From assembly GCA_002440905.1 (NCBI GenBank), contig DJWA01000009.1:1-23562 (forward strand): a DNA stretch of 23,562 nt, read 5' to 3'. The stretch comes from Candidatus Roizmanbacteria bacterium UBA6242. GTDB taxonomy: Bacteria > Patescibacteriota > Microgenomatia > UBA1406 > GWC2-37-13. Under the pieces are notes generated by a model that had not been told where the DNA came from, did no database searches, and saw only the letters and a list, made by a program, of their open reading frames with translations. The position numbers and the translations under genes were made by a program. Position 1 is the stretch's first letter. Every line of letters starts with the position of its first letter. Below, piece by piece: positions 15,662 through 20,860 of this stretch.

Positions 15662-16459
15662 ATGGAACACGTCTTAAATGAAGCCGCCCACGTAGGGGGT
15701 AAAATACTACTTAACCATTTCCGGCATAAAGACCACCAGATAGAATACAAATTCTCCCACCAGGACTTCTGCACCCAGGCCGACATAGAATCGCAGGAAG
15801 CGGTCAAACAGTCAATTATAGGACAATTGACCAAAATGGGCATTCCCGAGGCGGAAATCGGCTTTATTGGTGAGGAAAATCTTGACGAGGCTTCCCATAA
15901 ACATCTGTTTATTATCGACCCATTGGACGGGACGACCAACTTTGAGTCGGGATTGGACTATTTCGCAGTCTCCATAGCCTACTGCTTAAACGGTGAAATT
16001 TTAGAAGGGGCCATATACAGGCCAACCACCAACGACTATTACTATGCCAAAAAAAACGGTGGATCTTTCAAAAATGACAAGAGATTATCCATTAGCTCCA
16101 AACCTCTTAATGAGTGTCTGATGGACGGGATTATAAGCTCTAGGCCTAATGTTTACCCAAAAATGTTCAAAACCTTAGAAAAAATATTCCCCAACGTCAA
16201 GGGTTTACGGTCGTTATTCTGTATGACCTTATCCAACTGTTTTATTGCCGAAAACATAATCAACCTAACTATAAACGGCAATACGTTTATCTGGGACATA
16301 GCTGCCGCTTCACTAATAATAAGCGAGGCTGGAGGCGCGATGTTCGACTTTGAGGGTCAACCCATAATACCCAACTTTAAGGAGGCTAAACAACCTTACA
16401 ACGTCATAACCTGCCATCCTAACATAAAGGACCAGGTGATTAGCCTTATTAATCGGTAA
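15662..16459 (+). CDS. Inositol monophosphatase family protein (paralog 2)
   Basis: A 265-aa phosphatase with the complete inositol monophosphatase signature. Numbering from ATG 15662: IGEEN with GEE at 70-72, DPLDGTTNF at 86-94 and WDIAAASLI at 211-219 followed by EAGG. The TTNF after DGT and the intact GEE make it a more canonical family member than paralog 1. Likely substrates are inositol phosphates or other sugar monophosphates, using two or three Mg2+ ions in the cytoplasm. An alternative ATG at 15641 would add seven residues but overlaps the -10 box; paralog 1 also begins directly with a MED-like N-terminus, which supports the shorter start. It is the last plus-strand gene before the long intergenic region. 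Confidence 0.9.
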   Translation: MEHVLNEAAHVGGKILLNHFRHKDHQIEYKFSHQDFCTQADIESQEAVKQSIIGQLTKMGIPEAEIGFIGEENLDEASHKHLFIIDPLDGTTNFESGLDYFAVSIAYCLNGEILEGAIYRPTTNDYYYAKKNGGSFKNDKRLSISSKPLNECLMDGIISSRPNVYPKMFKTLEKIFPNVKGLRSLFCMTLSNCFIAENIINLTINGNTFIWDIAAASLIISEAGGAMFDFEGQPIIPNFKEAKQPYNVITCHPNIKDQVISLINR

Positions 16460-16530
16460 TTCTTCCACAAACCACTCGCCTAGCATATAAAAAAATAGAG
16501 AAGTGTAATGCTTTATATTGTCCTAACAGT

Positions 16531-16547
16531 CCAAAATATAATTTTGG
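16531..16547. repeat. Inverted repeat CCAAAA-5-TTTTGG
   Basis: Perfect 6-bp arms around TATAA. It contains the hexamer TATAAT, which could serve as a -10 for a transcript into the G-rich block just downstream. Confidence 0.5.
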
Positions 16548-16625
16548 GGTCGGGGAGTGGTAGTCAAAAATCAGGGTTGTAGGCACGAGGCGCATGGAGG
16601 GAATAATGGGGCCAAAACGGGGATT
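16546..16625 (+). other. G-rich block with six G-runs
   Basis: About 80 bases with six runs of three or four Gs on the plus strand, in an otherwise AT-rich gap. G-quadruplex formation is conceivable, particularly from the closely spaced GGGG-TC-GGGG pair at its start. It ends directly at the 16622-16653 inverted repeat. Confidence 0.45.
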
Positions 16626-16653
16626 AATAAGAATTAATTAACTTTTATTAATC
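16622..16653. repeat. 9-bp perfect inverted repeat, 14-nt loop
   Basis: GATTAATAA (16622-16630) and TTATTAATC (16645-16653). The 14-nt centre itself contains the palindrome TTAATTAA. It has the same 9-14-9 geometry as the repeat at 14281-14312. Confidence 0.6.
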
Positions 16654-16658
16654 GTTAA

Positions 16659-16853
16659 TTATTTTAATTTAGATTGATACAACAATCCGCCACTTCCCTT
16701 GCTCCACCCGAGCGTAACATCGTAAAAGATACAATTTACGACGTTGTATATCTTTATTCTCTCTGATATATATACCTCATATATCCCTAATCTGTCTATT
16801 GGAGAAATTCCTGTAAATAATCCTTGGGGAGCAAAGTCCACACCTCCCTCCAC
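16659..16853 (-). pseudogene. Orphan 64-codon frame, doubtful gene or remnant
   Basis: An open frame of 64 codons on the minus strand with a non-ATG start. Its product is rich in Ile, Tyr, Gly and Ser (TGISPIDRLGIYEVYISERI in the middle) and unlike low-complexity noise. It has no recognised domain, promoter or ribosome binding site, and its base composition differs from neighbouring genes. It overlaps repeat copy A of the intergenic region. It may be the relic of a larger gene, or chance. Confidence 0.2.
16728..16752. repeat. Degenerate palindromic repeat, copy A
   Basis: GATACAATTTA followed by CGACGTTGTATATC. TACAA and TTGTA form an inverted repeat around TTTACGACG. It shares its first 11 bases exactly with copy C at 17125-17135. 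Confidence 0.45.
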
Positions 16854-16913
16854 AATGTGTTCTCATTAATATCAGGGTCACTCTTGTTATTATTGGTTAA
16901 TTATCGATTAATT

Positions 16914-16943
16914 ACGTCAAGACGACCGCTTCTCTTGACCGTC
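16914..16943. repeat. Bulged hairpin around TCAAGA/TCTTGA
   Basis: ACGTCAAGA pairs with TCTTGACCGT leaving one bulged C, with a loop of about 10 nt. It is followed by TTTATAATT rather than a clean T-run, so it is not a convincing intrinsic terminator. Confidence 0.45.
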
Positions 16944-16965
16944 TTTATAATTGCGTATTTTTAGA

Positions 16966-16985
16966 GCGTTATATCAGTCTAAATT
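16966..16985 (+). repeat. Degenerate repeat, copy B
   Basis: GCGTTATATCAGTCTAAATT matches copy C (17138-17157) at 17 of 20 positions. Both are preceded by a TTTAG-containing stretch, so the homology extends upstream. Confidence 0.55.
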
Positions 16986-17066
16986 GTGCTTTTTGAGGCT
17001 AAAATGTCAGATTGGGGCTGTATCTGCTTATAGGGGTGTAGGAGTTGATTAGATTTAGACTGTTAT
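16971..17066. ncRNA. Candidate structured element with a 15-bp closing stem
   Basis: CAGTCTAAAT (16975-16984) is perfectly complementary to ATTTAGACTG (17053-17062). Counting a flanking G-U pair and three further pairs beyond one mismatch, 14 of 15 positions pair (16971-16985 with 17052-17066). The stem encloses a loop of about 66 nt with a G-rich 3' half and one GAGGCTAAAA motif. No known RNA family was recognised; a promoter (TATAAT at 16946-16951) lies 20 bp upstream without a clear -35. Confidence 0.3.
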
Positions 17067-17305
17067 TATCTTCCAAATCGATATTTTTGAGGCTGAATCC
17101 TTATATGTAGGACGTTCATAACAGGATACAATTTAGCGCGTTATATCAATCCGAATTTTCATTTTTAGCCTCGAATTTCCGCACTTGTCCACACGGACTT
17201 ATACATACTGTCTGGAGTATAGTGACGGTCCAAACTATTAAAAACAGCCTTAATTGACTGCGGTTTATCAGACTTGTTTTAAATATATTTTTTAATTTTA
17301 GCCTC
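16995..17305. repeat. Four copies of a GAGGCTAAAA motif, two in each orientation
   Basis: Plus-strand copies are GAGGCTAAAA at 16995-17004 and GAGGCTGAA at 17089-17097. Minus-strand copies read as TTTTAGCCTC at 17163-17172 and 17296-17305. All are flanked by T-rich or A-rich runs. The first copy could pair perfectly with either of the last two. Confidence 0.55.
17125..17157 (+). repeat. Degenerate repeat, copy C
   Basis: GATACAATTTA (17125-17135, identical to copy A) runs directly into GCGTTATATCAATCCGAATT (17138-17157, 17/20 to copy B). It therefore links copies A and B as members of one repeat family. Confidence 0.55.
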
Positions 17306-17314
17306 AGTTAATAC

Positions 17315-17345
17315 CCTATAGTATTTAGTTATTAATTACTATAGG
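17315..17345. repeat. 9-bp perfect inverted repeat, 13-nt loop
   Basis: CCTATAGTA (17315-17323) and TACTATAGG (17337-17345). It is AT-rich and lacks a following T-run, so it does not look like a normal terminator for either convergent gene. Confidence 0.6.
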
Positions 17346-17435
17346 ATAATTATTCACGTCCGTGTACTTTTTCTAATAGTGCCCTTTTCCCGCCTTTCCC
17401 ACTACCCTCTCCCCGGCCTCGGGTTAGCCTTATTT

Positions 17436-18254
17436 TTACCAGGTCAAAGAAAGATAAGTTATTAATAAAACGAAGCTAAATACGATTACGTACTCTCTAA
17501 TTGTTTCCTTAAACAATTTTTCGTCCATATGGTTATAAATGAGGCCAGCTATGCTGTAGTAGCCTCCCGTAAGAAACAACGCGTAAACAGGCGTAGCCAG
17601 AGGCAGAAAAGAGGCTAATAATGCCAGTTCGAACATAATCAGGCCCAAAAACAAAGAATAGTCTTTCACTTCATTTTCAAGATGCCTCTTGAGCCTGATC
17701 GTCCAGAAAAGGTTCAAGCCCAAGATCATCCCTATTACCCCGCTTATGACGCTGTTGATGATAAAATTTGCCTTTAAGGCGAATATAAGGTTGAAAATCA
17801 AAAAAGAAACGATCGCCTGATAGAGAAAATTAATGGAAAATGCAGCGCGATAAAGCCCCAAGTTCTTCTCTACTCCGACGTTGAAAATGTTAGAGCAGAC
17901 GATCATCGCATATATGGATATTTCATAAAAAATTATGAACGGTATTCTCGTCAACCAGCGTCCCGGAAACAGGAAATATACAAGATAAAAGGATACCGAT
18001 ACGGCAATCGGCATGACAAAAAGCCCAAACCACCCCAACTTTTCAATCCCTTCAGCCAGGGAAAAATAAGTAACCAAATAGGTCAAAATTATCAATAGGG
18101 GTAAGAAGATATACCATTTGTCAAAGTAAAAGAAGGTCGAGAAAAGCATAAAAGAACCAAGCAGCAGAGCCGAAATCACAAACCTCACCCGCTTATCAAT
18201 TCTGACGACTTTTTTTTGGAATCTCTTGCTGAGTTCTTTTAGAAATTTTTTCAT
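17436..18254 (-). CDS. Hypothetical polytopic membrane protein coupled to yebC
   Basis: A 272-aa protein with a short basic cytoplasmic N-terminus (MKKFLKELSKRFQKKVVRIDKR) followed by about eight hydrophobic helices from residue 24 to the C-terminus. I recognise no family signature. A few charged loops (EGIEKLG, RLKRHLENEVKD, MDEKLFKETIRE) alternate with the helices as in a typical inner-membrane protein. No transporter or enzyme motif is visible, so the function is unknown. Its ATG overlaps the yebC stop by 4 bp, so it is co-translated with that factor. It is the last gene on the minus strand before the convergent intergenic region. Confidence 0.75.
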   Translation of the reverse strand: MKKFLKELSKRFQKKVVRIDKRVRFVISALLLGSFMLFSTFFYFDKWYIFLPLLIILTYLVTYFSLAEGIEKLGWFGLFVMPIAVSVSFYLVYFLFPGRWLTRIPFIIFYEISIYAMIVCSNIFNVGVEKNLGLYRAAFSINFLYQAIVSFLIFNLIFALKANFIINSVISGVIGMILGLNLFWTIRLKRHLENEVKDYSLFLGLIMFELALLASFLPLATPVYALFLTGGYYSIAGLIYNHMDEKLFKETIREYVIVFSFVLLITYLSLTW

Positions 18255-18961
18255 AGATTGACAAATACTTTGTGGACATCGTCCAAAGCTTCAAGGACGT
18301 TGATGAGGTTCTCGACCTTGACCAACTTGTCGGATTCGACTTCAATCGCGCTTTGAGGCTTGTAATCAACTTCAGCTGATTCATATTCTACGCCTTCAAG
18401 CTTGTCTTTTATGTGCCCCAAATTTTCAAAAGGGAAATAAACATAAAACCTTTCTTCATCGGAGTCTATATCGAAAGCCCCAAGCTTATCCCCGACCGTA
18501 AAGACTTCTTCTTCTTTTATCGCTGCTTTCTTAAATATCATCAAGGCGCATTTCTTGAATAAATACCCAACCGATCCGGCATTGCCAAGTTTACCCGAAT
18601 TACGTTCCATTAAGTTTCTTATCTCGCTAAGCGTCCTGTTTGGATTATCGGTTGTTGCTTGTAAAAGCATGGCAACACCCCCCGGACCAAAACCTTCATA
18701 GATGACTTCCTTGAGGGTACTTTTATCGGGGCCTATCCCCTTTTCAATCGCCCTTTTGATATTCTCCTTGGGCATGTTGAACGATTTGGCTTTCTCAATG
18801 GCTATACGAAGTTTGACGTTATGTTCAGGATCGGTGAGCCCTCCCCCTTCGAGGACCGCAATCGTAATTATCCGGCTCATTTTGCCAAAAACATTGCCTT
18901 TTATTTTGTCGTTAACACCCTTTTTTCTCTTAATATTCGCCCACTTGGAATGTCCTGACAT
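18251..18961 (-). CDS. yebC: YebC/PmpR-family protein
   Basis: A 236-aa protein with the unmistakable N-terminus MSGHSKWANIKRKKGVNDK, then KAKSFNMPKENIKRAIEKG (about 54-72) and YEGFGPGGVAMLLQATTDNPNRT (84-106), all hallmark YebC segments. The C-terminal two domains (from about 115) contain the expected FKKCA and acidic stretches. The family was long annotated as transcriptional regulators; more recent work links members to relief of ribosome stalling at proline-rich stretches, so a translation role is likely. Its ATG lies 9 bp after a minus-strand TATAAT (18971-18976) and its stop overlaps the next gene. It is divergent from the TPR gene through interlocked promoters. Confidence 0.95.
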   Translation of the reverse strand: MSGHSKWANIKRKKGVNDKIKGNVFGKMSRIITIAVLEGGGLTDPEHNVKLRIAIEKAKSFNMPKENIKRAIEKGIGPDKSTLKEVIYEGFGPGGVAMLLQATTDNPNRTLSEIRNLMERNSGKLGNAGSVGYLFKKCALMIFKKAAIKEEEVFTVGDKLGAFDIDSDEERFYVYFPFENLGHIKDKLEGVEYESAEVDYKPQSAIEVESDKLVKVENLINVLEALDDVHKVFVNL

Positions 18962-18970
18962 AGTGACTCA

Positions 18971-19005
18971 ATTATACTTGACAAATCAATAGTTTTAAAT
19001 ATACT
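18971..19005. promoter_or_regulatory. Interlocked divergent promoters of yebC and the TPR gene
   Basis: Plus strand: TTGACA (18978-18983), 16-bp spacer, TATACT (19000-19005), serving the gene at 19017. Minus strand: TTTAAA (18994-18999), 17-bp spacer, TATAAT (18971-18976), serving yebC at 18961. Each -35 abuts the other promoter's -10, so the two polymerases cannot bind at once. Confidence 0.6.
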
Positions 19006-19016
19006 GTATTGAATCT

Positions 19017-19802
19017 ATGGATAAAGCATCACAACTTGAGAAACAGGCTATCGAGGCAGCCATTTCCGCGGACTGGGAAACGGCTATAAAATACAATACT
19101 GAGATAATAAAACACGACAAAAAGAATGCCGATGCTCACCTTCGTCTGGGCTTTGCCTTCATGCAGGACGGGAATATTAATGACGCCAGAAAATACTACA
19201 AGAAGGCTCTCGCCTTGTTACCCGGCAACCGAACCGCTCAAGACAACCTCGAAAAAATAAAAATCCTAGAAACAAAGAAAATCCACAAATCTAAGGATGT
19301 CAACCTAAATCCCTACCTTTTTTTGGATATTCCCGGTAAAACAAAAACCGTTACTCTCGTTAACTGCGGACAAAAATCCGTTCTTGCCCGTTTGGCTATC
19401 GGTCAAAAACTGTCAATGATTGTCAAGAAAAGACGAGTTGAAGTGAGGACCATGGATGATGAGTATATCGGCTGCCTTCCTGACGACATTTCCAAGCGCT
19501 TGACGATTTTCATCAAGGCCGGAAGCGTATTTAACGCCTATGCCAAGGAAACCAGCCTTAAACAAGCCGCAGTTTTTCTCAAGGAAGAGAAAAAAGGCCG
19601 AAGAGTCGCCAAGTACATGTCCTTTCCCGTCAACATCCAATCCAATCTTCAGAATATGAGTGGAAAGGAAGACGGAGATAATAACGAAGAAGATGCGGAG
19701 CTGTCGGAGGTTGACCTAGAGCAACTGGCAGAATCCATCGTCGAGGAAAAAGAGTATCTGGGTTATGGCCCCGAAGAGAAAGACGAAGAACCTGAAGAAT
19801 AA
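19017..19802 (+). CDS. TPR-repeat protein with central beta domain and acidic tail
   Basis: A 261-aa soluble protein in three parts. Residues 5-85 hold about two tetratricopeptide repeats (AIKYNTEIIKHDKKNADAHL, then FMQDGNINDARKYYKKALAL), a protein-binding scaffold. Residues 110-205 form a predicted beta-rich domain with LARLAIGQKLSMIV, YIGCLPDDISKRL and FIKAGSVFNAYAKE. The IG.LP..I...I..G..F.A pattern is loosely reminiscent of HIRAN-like barrels, which I offer only as a lead. Residues 216-261 are strongly acidic (many Glu and Asp), a possible nucleic-acid mimic or disordered tail. No signal peptide is present. Its 3' end overlaps a small minus-strand frame by 40 bp. Confidence 0.8.
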   Translation: MDKASQLEKQAIEAAISADWETAIKYNTEIIKHDKKNADAHLRLGFAFMQDGNINDARKYYKKALALLPGNRTAQDNLEKIKILETKKIHKSKDVNLNPYLFLDIPGKTKTVTLVNCGQKSVLARLAIGQKLSMIVKKRRVEVRTMDDEYIGCLPDDISKRLTIFIKAGSVFNAYAKETSLKQAAVFLKEEKKGRRVAKYMSFPVNIQSNLQNMSGKEDGDNNEEDAELSEVDLEQLAESIVEEKEYLGYGPEEKDEEPEE

Positions 19803-19954
19803 TGAATGATCTTTTTCTTGAGGAAAATGATTGTTCCTTTTGCCCGCTTACTTGAAATCATTTTTTTGATTACTTCCGGAACTCCGAAATCCTTCATCGA
19901 CCGAACCGCAAGGATAATCGAAACCACCAATATTATAAAAAAACTTATATACAT
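19763..19954 (-). CDS. Probable 63-aa single-pass membrane protein
   Basis: A short frame that looks like a real gene. One N-terminal hydrophobic helix (residues 2-18) is followed by a basic cytoplasmic segment (RSMKDFGVPEVIKKMISSKR, 18-37) and the strand-like KGTIIFLKKKIIHY. It starts with ATG, lies 30 bp downstream of the LytR/LCP-like gene on the same strand, and has an AT-rich -10-like TATATA just upstream. The last 11 residues, Ser/Gly-rich, are simply the antisense of the Glu-rich end of the TPR gene, which it overlaps by 40 bp. Function is unknown. The competing plus-strand frame at 19806-20093 is antisense to this and to the next gene and is not supported. Confidence 0.5.
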   Translation of the reverse strand: MYISFFIILVVSIILAVRSMKDFGVPEVIKKMISSKRAKGTIIFLKKKIIHYSSGSSSFSSGP

Positions 19955-19984
19955 ATTGATATATAACTTTATATATAACCTAAA

Positions 19985-20860
19985 CTATTCTATCGCCCAA
20001 TCGCGTTCAACCTTTCCCAACTTTAAAATTATATCAGATACGGTCACCTCCCCGACTTTTGTCCGGCAACCGAAAAAGTTTTTTATTCCCTGAGCCACTT
20101 CCGTACCAAGGTTGTCTTTTGAAGTTATGATTTCACAGGGCTCGTCAGAATCCTCGCCCTTTGAGGTCAAATCAACAACCCTTATCCCCTCCCCATCCAG
20201 AATATCACTTATGAGTTGTCCTGTCCTATAACTTTTTGAATATTCTATCTGTACGTTAATCTGACTATTCCGGTAACTTCTTTTGTAAAAAATGCCCATA
20301 TTGTCCTTAGTAAATTCTTCTTGGTTAAAATCGTTTCCTATTTTAATCCCTTTATAGGAATTCTTGCTTTTACCGACCAAAGAACCCAAGACAAAAAATC
20401 TATCGACCAAGTTGGCATTTCCGGGATTTAGGAATATTTCGTAAAAAGTAGGGCTAAATTCCGTATCTTCACTTTGTTTATAGAATATTGTCCCTTCCAG
20501 AGGATAGAAGTAAAGATCGACCATGCTTGATGTCGCCCAAGAAAAGGTTTTGCGTATCAGATCGGGCTTCTTCTCGAGCATGGCCAGCTTGTTTACCGCG
20601 CCGGCCCGGTATTGTCCGTAGCCGCCGGGAACCAACATCCTGGCGTCGGCTGGAAAACTCAAAAAGTAATCCAGACCTTTCGGGTCGATTGAATAGTAAC
20701 GAGTCGTATTGCCGAAAAAGACAACGTTAATTTTATCCTTGTTTTTCAAAAAAACTGATGAAGTAACGTTTTTATATCCCCAGTAACCAACTAACAAAAC
20801 AAAGATCCATATCAAGTTGAACCCAAGGTTCTTGTGTTTAAGTTTCGGCTTATTTTTCAT
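19985..20860 (-). CDS. LytR/LCP-like membrane-anchored extracytoplasmic protein (diverged)
   Basis: A 291-aa protein with a basic N-terminus and one membrane helix (about 13-29), then an extracytoplasmic domain. Residues 44-120 resemble a degenerate LytR-CpsA-Psr domain: INVVFFGNTTRYYSI (44-58), SFPADARMLVPGGYGQYRAG (68-87) and VDLYFYP. The usual PRD motif is PAD here, so the catalytic arginine seems lost. Residues 200-283 fit a LytR C-terminal domain, ending in SDIILKLGK. Active LCP enzymes attach glycopolymers to cell-wall or envelope lipids; this one may bind rather than transfer. Its ATG overlaps the antiporter stop by 4 bp, so it is translationally coupled. Confidence 0.6.
   Translation of the reverse strand: MKNKPKLKHKNLGFNLIWIFVLLVGYWGYKNVTSSVFLKNKDKINVVFFGNTTRYYSIDPKGLDYFLSFPADARMLVPGGYGQYRAGAVNKLAMLEKKPDLIRKTFSWATSSMVDLYFYPLEGTIFYKQSEDTEFSPTFYEIFLNPGNANLVDRFFVLGSLVGKSKNSYKGIKIGNDFNQEEFTKDNMGIFYKRSYRNSQINVQIEYSKSYRTGQLISDILDGEGIRVVDLTSKGEDSDEPCEIITSKDNLGTEVAQGIKNFFGCRTKVGEVTVSDIILKLGKVERDWAIE

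Larger units (their letters stand above)
16460..17435. other. 976-bp convergent intergenic region rich in inverted and degenerate repeats
   Basis: No convincing protein gene was found between the 3' ends of two convergent genes. By eye it is more AT-rich than its flanks, apart from a G-rich block at 16546-16625. It holds perfect short inverted repeats (16531-16547, 16622-16653, 17315-17345), a bulged hairpin (16914-16943), a long-range stem (16971-17066), repeated GAGGCTAAAA-type motifs in both orientations, and copies of a GATACAATTTA/CGTTATATC motif. A structured non-coding RNA, a decayed mobile or repeat element, or a protein-binding locus are all possible; I cannot choose between them. 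Confidence 0.7.

Noticed and set aside
16546..16620. tRNA-like stretch (GGGGAGTGGTAGTC resembles a D-arm)
   Set aside because: No T-arm (GGTTCRANNC), no acceptor-stem complement and no anticodon stem could be found.
16825..16845. RNase P RNA-like GCAAAGTCC
   Set aside because: Only a short similarity to the GGAAAGTCC core; no P4 partner (ACAGAA-type) or other conserved regions nearby.
16460..17435. CRISPR array or origin of replication
   Set aside because: Repeats are degenerate, irregularly spaced and of mixed orientation, with no cas genes; there are no clustered DnaA boxes and no dnaA gene.
19806..20093. 95-codon plus-strand frame after the TPR gene
   Set aside because: It is antisense to the better supported small membrane protein and the LytR/LCP-like gene, and its composition mirrors them.
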